This document shows, one piece after another, positions 17,588-25,803 of a stretch of DNA of 64,000 nucleotides. The position numbers and the translations under genes are program-made. The stretch is from Microcoleus asticus IPMA8. GTDB taxonomy: Bacteria; Cyanobacteriota; Cyanobacteriia; Cyanobacteriales; Microcoleaceae. How positions within the stretch are numbered: position 1 is the stretch's first letter; each line of letters starts with the position of its first letter. Location of the stretch: positions 16,801-80,800 of the forward strand of contig NZ_SRRZ01000018.1 in NCBI RefSeq assembly GCF_013179805.1, given 5' to 3'. The notes beneath the pieces were generated by a model. The model was not told the DNA's origin. It searched no databases and saw only the letters and a list, made by a program, of their open reading frames with translations.

Positions 17588-19442
17588 TGACTACCACGAT
17601 TTGGGTAATTCCCTGCAAGAAAGCGGTCGGTTTGATGATGCTGTTGCTGCGTACAAAAAAGCTATTGAATTAAATCCTAATTTTTCTTGGTCTTATCACA
17701 GTTTGGGCGATGTTTTGCTGAAACTTGAAAAATGGGAGGAAGCTGTCGCGGCTTACAAAAAAGCTGTTGAGTTAAATCCCGATTTTTCGTGGTCTTATCA
17801 CAATCTGGGCGATGCTTTGCTGAAACTTCGGCGATGGGAAGAAGCTGCTGCTGCTTACCGCTGCGAGATTGCACTCAACTCGGATTTTGCTTGGTCTTTT
17901 TGCAATTTAGGCGACGCTTTAACTAAACTAAAACAGTGGGACGAAGCTATCGCCACTTATTTAAAAGCTGTTGAAATTGACGGAGATTTGCCAGGAATTT
18001 ACGACAAGTTGGGATATGCTGTCGGACAAACAGAGTCTGATTTGAAGTTGGTGCTAGAACAATTTAAATTGCAAATTACACCGGAAAATCGGGAATTTTA
18101 TTGGCAGCTAGGAAAGAATTTAGCACAGTACGATCGCCCAAAAAGCGCAATTATTATTTATAAATTGCTATTGACAACTATGCCGAGTTGTGCAGCACAG
18201 TCAGCAGAATTAGAAGAGTTGTTGCAGCAGCAAGAAAAGTGCGTTAGCGAAGCCCTCGAAGAGGATCGCGCATTAGCCTCATCTCGCGCAACTGTCGCCC
18301 AAAAACCAGATGATTGCTGGTCTTATTACAATTTAGGTGCCGTTTTGAGCCACCAAAAATATTGGGAGGAAGCGGCGGAGGCATTTTGCCAAGCAATAAA
18401 AATAAATCCCGATCTTCCTTGGTGGTTTTATTACAATTTGTGGGAAGTTTTTGTTAGGCAAAACAAGCTAGATGAAGTTGAGAACTTGTGCCGCGAAGTT
18501 GTTGCAGCTAAACCGGAGGCTTTTTGGCCTTATCTAAATTTGGGGGAAGCTTTGACCAGGCAAGGTAAAATTGCCGAGGCGATTGATTTTTATCGAACTG
18601 TCAGTTACAAACAAAGTTTTGCATCTCTTATCAGTAAGAGAACAGGCAAGATGCCTGTTCCACAAGCAGATACAGGCAAGATGCCTGTTCCACAAAGTTG
18701 GAACTTAAAACCAGTCAAAGTTCCTAATTTTATTATTATTGGTTCTCAGCGGTGCGGGACGACTTCTCTATATACTTATTTAGCCCAACACCCGCAAATT
18801 TTGACTCCCATTAAAAAGGAGATGGATTTTTTCTCGTGGCACTTTGACAGAGGGATTGATTGGTATTTGGCTCATTTTCCGCCCATGCCTCCGGGAGAGC
18901 AATTTGTAACTGGCGAAGCAAGTCCAAGCTATTTTGACTCTCGGGAAGCACCGGAACGTCTCTACAGCGCGTTTCCAGAGGCTAAACTCGTTGTGCTGTT
19001 GCGAAATCCGGTCGATCGGGCGATTTCTCAATTTTACCGCTTGACTGGCTTAAACTGGGAAGCGCGATCGCTCGATCGAGTAATTAGCGATGAAATTGAA
19101 CGGTTGAGTCAAAATCCAGAATACATCATCGGCGAGGAACCCGGGAATTATTTAGCTCGCGGTAGGTACATAGAATTTATAAAAAAATGGCGAGCTTTCT
19201 TTCCCCGAGAACAGTTGTTAATTTTGAAAAGCGAAGATTTTTATGCAGGTGCGGCGACAACACTCAAGCAAGTTTTAGAATTCTTAGATTTGCCGGAATA
19301 TCAATTGTCTGAATACCAAAATGCTAATCCCGGTTCTTACCAGCCGGTCAATCAATCGGTTCGCGATTGGTTGAGGGATTATTTTCGACCTTACAATCAG
19401 GAATTAGAGGAATATTTGGGGAGGCAGTTTGATTGGGAATAA
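17580..19442 (+). CDS. TPR protein with C-terminal sulfotransferase domain
   Basis: Start ATG 17580 lies inside the end of the previous gene, with CAGGAG seven bases before it (620 residues). Residues about 1-340 are TPRs, the first four nearly identical to those in the preceding gene (NPDFSWSYHNLGDALLKL). After a short insert carrying TGKMPVPQ twice (about 354-372), residues about 378-615 are a PAPS-dependent sulfotransferase: 5'-phosphosulfate motif FIIIGSQRCGTTSLYTYL, EKEMDFFS-like KKEMDFFSWHF, GEASPSYF, and 3'-phosphate motif VVLLRNPVDRAISQFY. It would transfer sulfate to a carbohydrate or protein hydroxyl. With its neighbours it forms a glycosylation-methylation-sulfation set. Confidence 0.88.
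   Translation: MDNDYHDLGNSLQESGRFDDAVAAYKKAIELNPNFSWSYHSLGDVLLKLEKWEEAVAAYKKAVELNPDFSWSYHNLGDALLKLRRWEEAAAAYRCEIALNSDFAWSFCNLGDALTKLKQWDEAIATYLKAVEIDGDLPGIYDKLGYAVGQTESDLKLVLEQFKLQITPENREFYWQLGKNLAQYDRPKSAIIIYKLLLTTMPSCAAQSAELEELLQQQEKCVSEALEEDRALASSRATVAQKPDDCWSYYNLGAVLSHQKYWEEAAEAFCQAIKINPDLPWWFYYNLWEVFVRQNKLDEVENLCREVVAAKPEAFWPYLNLGEALTRQGKIAEAIDFYRTVSYKQSFASLISKRTGKMPVPQADTGKMPVPQSWNLKPVKVPNFIIIGSQRCGTTSLYTYLAQHPQILTPIKKEMDFFSWHFDRGIDWYLAHFPPMPPGEQFVTGEASPSYFDSREAPERLYSAFPEAKLVVLLRNPVDRAISQFYRLTGLNWEARSLDRVISDEIERLSQNPEYIIGEEPGNYLARGRYIEFIKKWRAFFPREQLLILKSEDFYAGAATTLKQVLEFLDLPEYQLSEYQNANPGSYQPVNQSVRDWLRDYFRPYNQELEEYLGRQFDWE
18640..18694. repeat. Palindromic dispersed repeat inserted in frame in the sulfotransferase gene
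   Basis: GAACAGGCA-AGA-TGCCTGTTC (18640-18660) and a second copy about 30 bases later (18671-18690) encode TGKMPVPQ twice, in the linker between TPR and sulfotransferase domains. The same sequence is found intergenically in reverse near 57781-57799. The insert keeps the frame and falls in a linker. Confidence 0.8.
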
Positions 19443-19484
19443 AGTTGAGCTAAGATTAGAACAACTTCTAAGGAGGTAATACCG

Positions 19485-20126
19485 ATGCTGACGAGCGAGC
19501 TAGATACGCTACTTAAGGAACAAGCACTCCAACGCCAAGATCCTGAAGATCGCTACATTACCGATAGCGCCAACTGGGAACAATACGAGACACTGCTGAA
19601 TCGGATTGGAGATACAGCGGGATATCGAGTTACTTATTTAGATGGAGTTTTGGAAATTATGTCGCCTTCTCGCCGCCATGAAAGTCGCAAAACTGGCATT
19701 GGAAATCTGCTAGAAATTTACTTTGTAGAATCTGAAATCGAATATTTTCCTTTTGGGTCTACAACCCTGCGACAAGAGGAAAAAAGTGGCGGTACGGAAC
19801 CGGATGAAGCTTACTGTATTGGCACAGATAAAGAATTTCCCGATTTGGTAATTGAAGTGATTGTTACCAGTGGCAGCATCAATAAACTAGAACTGTATAG
19901 AAGGTTGAATGTGCGAGAGGTTTGGTTCTGGCGAAATGACCAATTTTCTATCTACCATTTGCGAGAAGAAATTCCGGTTGAATTCGTGTCCAACTGCGGT
20001 TATGAATTAATCACACAAAGCGAATTGCTACCGGGAATTGATATCGATATGTTGAGAGAATGTGTAAAAAATCCTCACCCGTTAGCAGCAGCCAAGGAAT
20101 GGAGACAGAATTGCCGACCTACTTAA
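19485..20126 (+). CDS. Uma2 (DUF820) family endonuclease-like protein
   Basis: A 213-residue protein with AAGGAGGTAATACCG in front of ATG 19485. It shows the Uma2/DUF820 pattern of the PD-(D/E)XK nuclease fold: YRVTYLDGVLEIMSPSRRHE, then EPDEAYCI, FPDLVIEVIVTSG and LYRRLNVREVWFW. The catalytic Asp/Glu/Lys-type positions appear retained, except that the usual K after ExxxS is replaced by INKLELYRR. Members are massively multiplied in cyanobacteria, and the function is unproven. It follows the TPR-sulfotransferase gene by 42 bases, possibly co-transcribed by accident. Confidence 0.85.
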   Translation: MLTSELDTLLKEQALQRQDPEDRYITDSANWEQYETLLNRIGDTAGYRVTYLDGVLEIMSPSRRHESRKTGIGNLLEIYFVESEIEYFPFGSTTLRQEEKSGGTEPDEAYCIGTDKEFPDLVIEVIVTSGSINKLELYRRLNVREVWFWRNDQFSIYHLREEIPVEFVSNCGYELITQSELLPGIDIDMLRECVKNPHPLAAAKEWRQNCRPT

Positions 20127-20213
20127 ACAGCAAGTTTTAAATCTGCTAGCTGTCGCAAAGACAATGAACTGAGCTCGCGCGCGCCCAAGTCCGAGGAAAA
20201 GACCCGCCTCCTC

Positions 20214-20243
20214 TTGACAAGTCGTACTCGTTATGAGTACGCT
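20214..20243 (+). promoter_or_regulatory. Promoter with operator-like palindrome before peroxiredoxin-glutaredoxin gene
   Basis: TTGACA at 20214-20219 is followed after 18 bases by TACGCT (20238-20243) as a weak -10. Between and overlapping them lies GTACTC-GTTAT-GAGTAC (20224-20240), a perfect 6-bp-arm palindrome, exactly where a repressor would block RNA polymerase. The regulator is unknown; the sequence does not match a PerR or canonical LexA box. Confidence 0.5.
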
Positions 20244-20284
20244 AAAGTAAGCAATTGAACCTAAGTACCTAAGAATTTAAAATC

Positions 20285-21019
20285 ATGCTGACGAACCAAG
20301 AAGGTCAAAGAGTACCCAAAGTCACCTTTCGCACTCGCAAAGACAACGAGTGGGTCGATGTCACCACCGATGATATATTTGCAGGTAAAACCGTAGTCGT
20401 CTTCTCGCTGCCTGGGGCTTTTACGCCCACTTGTTCGTCAACGCACCTCCCCGGTTACAACGAATGTGCCAAAGTTTTCCAAGAAAATGGCGTAGATGAA
20501 ATAGTTTGTATTTCCGTCAACGACACCTTTGTGATGAACGAGTGGGCAAAAGACCAAGAATCAGACAATGTGACGTTAATTCCCGACGGTAACGGCGAAT
20601 TTACCGAAGGCATGGGAATGCTGGTAGACAAAACAGACTTAGGCTTTGGCAAGCGGTCTTGGCGTTATTCGATGCTGGTAAAAGATGGCTTGGTTGAAAA
20701 AATGTTTATTGAGCCTGATGAACCAGGAGACCCTTTCAAAGTGTCCGATGCCGAGACGATGCTCAACTACATCAACTCCGCAGCAGCCAAGCCGAAGGTC
20801 GTTTCGCTGTTTACAAAACTGGGCTGTCCCTTCTGCGCTAAGGCTAAGGCACTGCTGAGTAAAAATGGCTTCGATTATGAAGAAATAGTCTTGGGCCGGG
20901 AGATCACAACTCGATCGCTCCGGGCTATGACTGGGGCTACAACTGTGCCGCAAGTATTTATCGACGGCAAGTTGATCGGTGGTTCCGAAGACCTAGAGTC
21001 TTATTTAGCTGTTGCTTAG
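20285..21019 (+). CDS. Peroxiredoxin-5-type / glutaredoxin fusion protein
   Basis: A 244-residue hybrid. Residues 1-165 are a type II (Prx5) peroxiredoxin with peroxidatic Cys50 in SLPGAFTPTCSSTHLPGY; residues 171-244 are a glutaredoxin with dithiol motif GCPFC (Cys181, Cys184), TVPQVFIDGKLIGG and ED. Such fusions reduce peroxides with glutathione without a separate reductant protein. It is cytosolic, with no signal peptide. The palindromic promoter upstream suggests stress-responsive control (inference). Confidence 0.95.
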   Translation: MLTNQEGQRVPKVTFRTRKDNEWVDVTTDDIFAGKTVVVFSLPGAFTPTCSSTHLPGYNECAKVFQENGVDEIVCISVNDTFVMNEWAKDQESDNVTLIPDGNGEFTEGMGMLVDKTDLGFGKRSWRYSMLVKDGLVEKMFIEPDEPGDPFKVSDAETMLNYINSAAAKPKVVSLFTKLGCPFCAKAKALLSKNGFDYEEIVLGREITTRSLRAMTGATTVPQVFIDGKLIGGSEDLESYLAVA

Positions 21020-21222
21020 TTAAACACAAATACTTAACCTGCGGGTGCTAAGTGCACGCCTTACTCGTTGTAGGGTGTGCAGTGTGCGTCTTTGCCCTAT
21101 TTGGCGGTATTTAGCCCCATCGAGCTTTCGCTTCAAAAGTTCGATCGCTCTATCGCTCCCTTCTCGTGCCACAATTACTGGGGAAGTAATATTAAAAACG
21201 CAAAAAATGGGAGTGAACGATC

Positions 21223-22194
21223 GTGGATTTGAGTTTAGTCGCGTCAAATATCTTAAATCCACCCATATTAGCTTTTTTCATGGGAATGCTGGCAATTTTT
21301 CTCAAATCTGATTTAGAAATTCCAGCGCCCATCCCCAAACTGTTTTCGCTGTACCTGCTGTTTGCGATCGGATTTAAAGGCGGCGTCGAACTGTCCAAAA
21401 GCGGAATTGACCAGCAAGTTGCCCTGACAATTTTTGCAGCGATGCTGATGTCAATGCTAGTACCAATTTATACTTTTTTCATACTGAGGATCAAACTCGA
21501 CTCATACAATGCCGCGGCGATCGCAGCCACCTACGGTTCCATCAGCGCCGTCACATTTATTACCGCAACCTCCTTCCTCACAGCACAGGGGATCGACTTT
21601 GACGGTTACATGGTAGCCGCGCTAGCATTAATGGAATCCCCGGCAATTATAGTCGGGCTAATCCTCGTGAGTGTATTCGGCGGGGAAGAAGGAAAACGCG
21701 AAATAGTTTGGCCAGAAGTGTTGCAAGAAGCATTCCTAAACAGTTCAGTTTTTCTGCTGATTGGCAGCCTAATTATGGGCATAATGACAGGAGAACACGG
21801 TTGGCAAGTTATGAGTCCGTTTACTCAAGACTTGTTTTACGGAGTTTTGACTTTTTTCTTGCTAGACATGGGGCTGGTTGCAGCCAGCAGAATTAAAGAT
21901 TTGCAAGAAGCAGGAATTTTTCTGATCGGCTTTGCAATCCTAATTCCGATAGTCAACGCCGTAATTGCTTTGGTAATAGCGAAATTAATCGGAATGCCAC
22001 AGGGAGACACTTTGCTGTTTGCCGTCTTGTGCGCGAGTGCTTCTTATATAGCAGTACCAGCAGCCATGCGCCTAACTGTTCCCGAAGCGAATCCAAGTCT
22101 TTACATTTCAACGGCCTTAGCAGTGACCTTTCCTTTTAATATCATTGTAGGCATTCCCCTGTATCTATACGGAATCAATATGTTTTGGAGGTGA
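21223..22194 (+). CDS. sbtA: Sodium-dependent bicarbonate transporter SbtA
   Basis: A 323-residue integral membrane protein starting at GTG 21223. N-terminal NILNPPILAFFMGMLAIFLK, then IPAPIPKLFSLYLLFAIGFK, KGGVELSKSG, ATYGSISAVTFITATSFL and SASYIAVPAAMRLTVPEANP are diagnostic of SbtA. Two inverted five-helix repeats flank the central cytosolic loop GGEEGKREIVWPEVLQEA. It imports bicarbonate with Na+ as part of the carbon-concentrating mechanism. It is followed at four bases by sbtB, with GGAGGTGA overlapping its stop region as the sbtB ribosome binding site. Confidence 0.95.
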   Translation: MDLSLVASNILNPPILAFFMGMLAIFLKSDLEIPAPIPKLFSLYLLFAIGFKGGVELSKSGIDQQVALTIFAAMLMSMLVPIYTFFILRIKLDSYNAAAIAATYGSISAVTFITATSFLTAQGIDFDGYMVAALALMESPAIIVGLILVSVFGGEEGKREIVWPEVLQEAFLNSSVFLLIGSLIMGIMTGEHGWQVMSPFTQDLFYGVLTFFLLDMGLVAASRIKDLQEAGIFLIGFAILIPIVNAVIALVIAKLIGMPQGDTLLFAVLCASASYIAVPAAMRLTVPEANPSLYISTALAVTFPFNIIVGIPLYLYGINMFWR

Positions 22195-22198
22195 GATA

Positions 22199-22507
22199 AT
22201 GGAGCCAGTCAAAAGGATAGAAATCATAGCCCACTCGGTGGAACTCGGCAAGATTTTAGACGGTTTAGACAAAGCTGGCGTACCCGGTTATTCGGTGATT
22301 CGTGATGTGGCCGGAAAAAGCACCAGGGATCACGTTTCCCGCAATTCATCGATGACGGCGCTGGATAACGTTTATGTGGTTGCTTTTTGTTCTCCCGCTC
22401 AAATATCAGCAGTTGCAGAAAACATTAGACCCGTGCTCAATAAATTTGGTGGGTCGTGTTTTATTTCAGATGCGGTGGAATTGCTAATTACTAGGTGCGT
22501 CGGGTAG
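22199..22507 (+). CDS. sbtB: PII-like regulatory protein, SbtB type
   Basis: A 102-residue PII-fold protein directly downstream of sbtA, where SbtB binds adenyl nucleotides and inhibits the transporter. Seen: KRIEIIAHSVELGKILDGLD, GVPGYSVIRDVAGKSTRD (T-loop start) and FGGSCFISDAVELLIT. The C-terminus stops at RCVG, so the CGPxGC redox loop described for Synechocystis SbtB is absent or reduced to a single Cys. The TAG stop is itself the first three bases of a heptad array, raising the possibility that the tail was lost by repeat growth (inference). Confidence 0.85.
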   Translation: MEPVKRIEIIAHSVELGKILDGLDKAGVPGYSVIRDVAGKSTRDHVSRNSSMTALDNVYVVAFCSPAQISAVAENIRPVLNKFGGSCFISDAVELLITRCVG

Positions 22508-22970
22508 TCATTAGTCCTTAGTCATTAGTGATTGGTGATTATACCAATTTGGAAAACTAGAGCGACATATAGATTGTACGCCATAGGTGTAGGGACACGG
22601 CATTGCTGTGTCCTTGTGCGTATCTGTGACTTTAATCCTAGGCTTCGGGTCCCGAAACCCGCCACTGGTGAGAATACCAATCCATTTTGGTTTTTTTATA
22701 AGTTTTTTGTTATTACTTTAGCATGATTTAAAAAAAGCTATTTTGAAAATAATTTCTGTCTGTTATAGCACTTTTACAAGTTTACAATCATCAGCCATTA
22801 ACCATTAGCCAGCGGTAATTTCAGGGTTAATTACCCTTCGCCACCCCCGAATTCAGAATTCTTAAGAGATAGAAAAGAATCAGTTAAAAAAATCCGTTAG
22901 CGTGGTAAATTCTAAGCCACAACAGGCGATCGCCCGATCGACTAGCGAGATTTTCAAGAGGAGTTTAAAC
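22505..22970. repeat. Spacer with TAGTCAT heptads and GGACACGGCA palindrome
   Basis: Heptads TAGTCAT/TAGTCCT/TAGTCAT/TAGTGAT start at the sbtB stop (22505-22540). At about 22591-22612, GGGACACGGCATTGCTGTGTCC is an imperfect palindrome whose relative occurs at 33512. TTAACCATTAGCCA is another heptad pair near 22798. No gene is seen here. AAGAGGAG before 22971 is the gap ribosome binding site. Confidence 0.6.
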
Positions 22971-24002
22971 ATGGCTGCATTAAAAGTTGGCATCAACGGA
23001 TTTGGTCGCATAGGACGGCTAGTCATGCGTGCCGGCATCAAAAACCCCAACATCGAATTTGTCGGCATTAACGACTTAGTTTCGCCAGAAAACCTGGCTT
23101 ATCTTTTCAAATACGACTCCACCCACGGCATTTACGACGGCGAAGTTGAAAGCAAACCCGACGGGATTGTCGTTGACGGACTATTTATCCCCTGCACAGC
23201 AATTAGAAATCCTGCCGAATTGCCTTGGGGTAAATCCGGCGCAGATTATGTTGTAGAATCTACCGGATTGTTTACAGATTTTGAAGGCGCATCAAAACAC
23301 TTGACTGCGGGAGCAAAACGAGTAATACTTTCAGCACCGACAAAAGATCCTGAAAAAGTACCAACATATCTAGTAGGCGTCAACCACCACAAATTTGACC
23401 AGGCAAAAGATACTGTTGTTTCCAATGCTAGCTGTACAACAAATTGTTTAGCACCAATTGCCAAAGTGATCGACGATAACTTCGGCTTGGAAGAAGGTTT
23501 AATGACTACAGTTCACGCAATGACATCTACTCAACCAACTGTAGACGGCCCCAGCCAAAAAGATTGGCGGGGAGGACGCGGTGCGGCTCAAAATATTATT
23601 CCATCTTCCACTGGTGCAGCAAAAGCTGTTACTTTGGTGTTGCCGGAATTGAAAGGAAAATTGACGGGAATGGCTTTGCGCGTGCCAACTCCCGACGTGT
23701 CTGTAGTTGACCTTACTTTTAAAACGGGGAAGGAAACTAGCTACAAAGAAATTTGTGAAGCCATGAAAAAAGCCTCGGAGGGCGAACTCAAAGGCATTCT
23801 CGGATATACTGAAGATGCGGTGGTTTCTACAGATTTTAAGGGCGACGAGCGATCGAGCATTTTCGATGCAGGTGCGGGAATTGAACTGAATTCTAAGTTT
23901 TTCAAAGTCGTTTCTTGGTACGACAACGAGTGGGGTTATTCTTGCCGCGTGATTGACTTGATGCTGTCGATGGCGGAGAAGGACGGAATTTTGAATAATT
24001 GA
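22971..24002 (+). CDS. gap: Glyceraldehyde-3-phosphate dehydrogenase, type I (glycolytic-type Gap)
   Basis: 343 residues from ATG 22971, chosen for its AAGAGGAG ribosome binding site and because MAALKVGINGFGRIGRLVMR is the true N-terminus; the frame upstream is non-coding. NAD(P)-binding GINGFGRIGR, VGINDL (the Asp favours NAD), catalytic Cys155 in SNASCTTNCL, VHAMTSTQPTVDGPS, RGAAQNIIPSSTGAAKAV and SWYDNEWGYSCRVIDLM are all intact. It resembles cyanobacterial Gap1, used in glycolysis, rather than the plastid-type Gap2 of the Calvin cycle. A 12-bp hairpin follows the stop. Confidence 0.95.
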   Translation: MAALKVGINGFGRIGRLVMRAGIKNPNIEFVGINDLVSPENLAYLFKYDSTHGIYDGEVESKPDGIVVDGLFIPCTAIRNPAELPWGKSGADYVVESTGLFTDFEGASKHLTAGAKRVILSAPTKDPEKVPTYLVGVNHHKFDQAKDTVVSNASCTTNCLAPIAKVIDDNFGLEEGLMTTVHAMTSTQPTVDGPSQKDWRGGRGAAQNIIPSSTGAAKAVTLVLPELKGKLTGMALRVPTPDVSVVDLTFKTGKETSYKEICEAMKKASEGELKGILGYTEDAVVSTDFKGDERSSIFDAGAGIELNSKFFKVVSWYDNEWGYSCRVIDLMLSMAEKDGILNN

Positions 24003-24005
24003 TTT

Positions 24006-24051
24006 TTTGTGGGGTGGCATTTTGGGCGGGCTCGCCTTCCCACCCCACAAA
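24006..24051. terminator. 12-bp-stem hairpin after gap
   Basis: TTTGTGGGGTGG (24006-24017) pairs perfectly with CCACCCCACAAA (24040-24051) just after the gap stop. There is no downstream T-run, so termination efficiency is uncertain. Confidence 0.5.
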
Positions 24052-24152
24052 CAAATTCCTATGAATTTTTGTGGAACGGGCCCGAAAGCCTGTTCCTGAG
24101 AATATTACCTAATGTGAGTTAAACTTTTTGTGTTTCCGATTCGATCGCGCTC

Positions 24153-24518
24153 ATGTCTGAATTACCACCGCTGAATAACGAAACTATTTGGGCTATCCTC
24201 AACGAAGAAATCGACGATGCTGCCGTCAATCAGCTAGTTTGGCAGTATCTGGGCTACCGCTGCGATGCGGAGACTGGTAAGTGGAACAGTGCTGATGTTG
24301 CTACCGAGTGGCGCCAAGAATACCCGGAACCGCCGGATTTTATCGATTCTAGGCCTGCGACCGTGAAATTGACTCGATCGATCCCTCCAGAAAACAAGCA
24401 GTTGCTGAAGGAAAAATTGGGGTTTAAGGGCTATAAAATTGGGGAATTCGGGCCGAGACAAACTCGCAGGGCGACAATGGCTAATTGGTTGATGGGTTTT
24501 ATGGAAGCTGGGGCTTAG
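24153..24518 (+). CDS. Conserved cyanobacterial protein, DUF1823-like
   Basis: A 121-residue soluble protein: MSELPPLNNETIWAILNEE, LVWQYLGYRCDAETGKW, WRQEYPEPPDFIDSRPATV and a basic C-terminal RQTRRATMANWLMG. I believe it to be the DUF1823 family found almost only in cyanobacteria and plastids, with no known activity. No membrane segment. It stands alone between gap and the CsgG-like gene. The Trp/Tyr-rich core and charged tail suggest a small folded domain. Confidence 0.7.
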   Translation: MSELPPLNNETIWAILNEEIDDAAVNQLVWQYLGYRCDAETGKWNSADVATEWRQEYPEPPDFIDSRPATVKLTRSIPPENKQLLKEKLGFKGYKIGEFGPRQTRRATMANWLMGFMEAGA

Positions 24519-24814
24519 GAGGTATTTGGGATTGCTGTGCGATTGTTGCCCGCGTTACAGTACAAAGATATTAGATTTTTTGGCAGGAAAACCCCTAAAT
24601 CCCTATTAAGGATTGAAACCTTTATTAAACTCTTCCTTTCTTTCTCTGTCTCCTTTGCGTCCTCTGCGGTTAATTAACAAAAATTAAGCCTTTTGAAAGT
24701 CAAAAAACACTAAAATCCGATCGCCAATTCCAACATCCTCACCGCCAACCCTGACATCGGGCTGTTCCGTAAAGTATCCTAGAGTCGGCACAAAACCACT
24801 GTGAGGAAACCTTT

Positions 24815-25510
24815 ATGAAAACAAGCACAATATCTCGCTTAACCAGCATTTCCCTCGCTACCCTAATGCTAGCCGGCGTTTCAGTCAACGCGACCGCCAC
24901 GCCAGCCACCACCCAACCCGCAACCCAACTCGCCCAAGCTACTGCCAAAAAACGCCTCGTCGTCATGGACTTCGACTACGGCACCACCAACAGCTATTAC
25001 ACTTCCTACAGGGGAGTCGGGGCCGCTAAAGGCATCAGCGAACTGCTAATCAACGAACTTGTCAACAATGGCACTTATACAGTAGTCGATCGTAGCAAAC
25101 TCGAACAAGTGCTCAAACAGCAAAATCGCAGCGGTGCGATGGATGCCGGCACAGCAGCAGAAATTGGCAAGGAGTTAGGAGTTGACGCCGTACTCATCGG
25201 CACCATTACCAAGTTTAATATCGACAAACAATCCGGCGGCGGCAGTTTCATGGGAATCGGCGGCGGGTCGCAAAAAACCAAAGCTACCGTTCAAATAGAC
25301 GTGCGGTTAATTGGTACAGCTTCAGGAGATATTCTTGCTACCGCCAAAGCAGTAGGAGAATCCGATCAAAGCGATTCTAATATTTCTGTCCGAGGTATCA
25401 GCAGCAATTCTGGCAGCAGCAATGAAGACTCACTTTTGAGCGCGGCCGTTGACAAAGCCGTATCTCAGATGGTGACTAAACTTGCAGAAGTATCTAAGAA
25501 ATTAGGTTAG
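24815..25510 (+). CDS. CsgG-like curli assembly/secretion-family protein
   Basis: A 231-residue protein with an N-terminal signal peptide (about residues 1-28, SLATLMLAGVSVNATATP). The mature part has the CsgG-type alpha/beta fold: KKRLVVMDFDYG, GISELLINELVNNGTYTVVD, RSKLEQVLKQQ, AAEIGKELGVDAVLIGTITK, VQIDVRLIGTASGDIL and a terminal AVDKAVSQMVTKL. No lipobox Cys is seen, unlike true CsgG, so it is probably a soluble periplasmic or outer-membrane-associated relative. Cyanobacteria have several such proteins of unknown role. TGAGGAAACC precedes ATG 24815. Confidence 0.85.
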   Translation: MKTSTISRLTSISLATLMLAGVSVNATATPATTQPATQLAQATAKKRLVVMDFDYGTTNSYYTSYRGVGAAKGISELLINELVNNGTYTVVDRSKLEQVLKQQNRSGAMDAGTAAEIGKELGVDAVLIGTITKFNIDKQSGGGSFMGIGGGSQKTKATVQIDVRLIGTASGDILATAKAVGESDQSDSNISVRGISSNSGSSNEDSLLSAAVDKAVSQMVTKLAEVSKKLG

Positions 25511-25527
25511 AAATTTTGAAACCTTTT

Positions 25528-25572
25528 TAGATTTGAGATTGAGAATTTAATAATTCCCAATCTCAAATCTAA
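25528..25572. terminator. Hairpin after CsgG-like gene
   Basis: TAGATTTGAGATTG pairs with CAATCTCAAATCTA around a loop at about 25547-25555; the arms are made of ATCTCAA heptads facing each other. About 30 bases later AAACCCGGTTGA (25606-25617) pairs with TCAACCGGGTTT (25658-25669), followed by TTTT. Either could end transcription toward the convergent PP2C gene. Confidence 0.5.
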
Positions 25573-25803
25573 GATTATCAGTTCGCCATCGCACGCTACC
25601 CAAAGAAACCCGGTTGAGCGTTGTCGCGATCGAGCGTATATGACCAAATTTTGTGAATCAACCGGGTTTTTACGTCTAGGACTGATTATGTCAGCTATTT
25701 GACCAGCGATGGTACCAGTTAATCTTAGTTTTGTTTAGAAATCTGCATTTTTCTTTCTACTAAATTAGAGAAAATTCGCTCAACATACTCAAGCATTAAC
25801 AGT

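Noticed and set aside
20224..20240. LexA or PerR box before the Prx-Grx gene
   Set aside because: The palindrome does not match the cyanobacterial LexA pattern (RGTACNNNDGTWCB) or the AT-rich PerR box, so only a generic operator is claimed.
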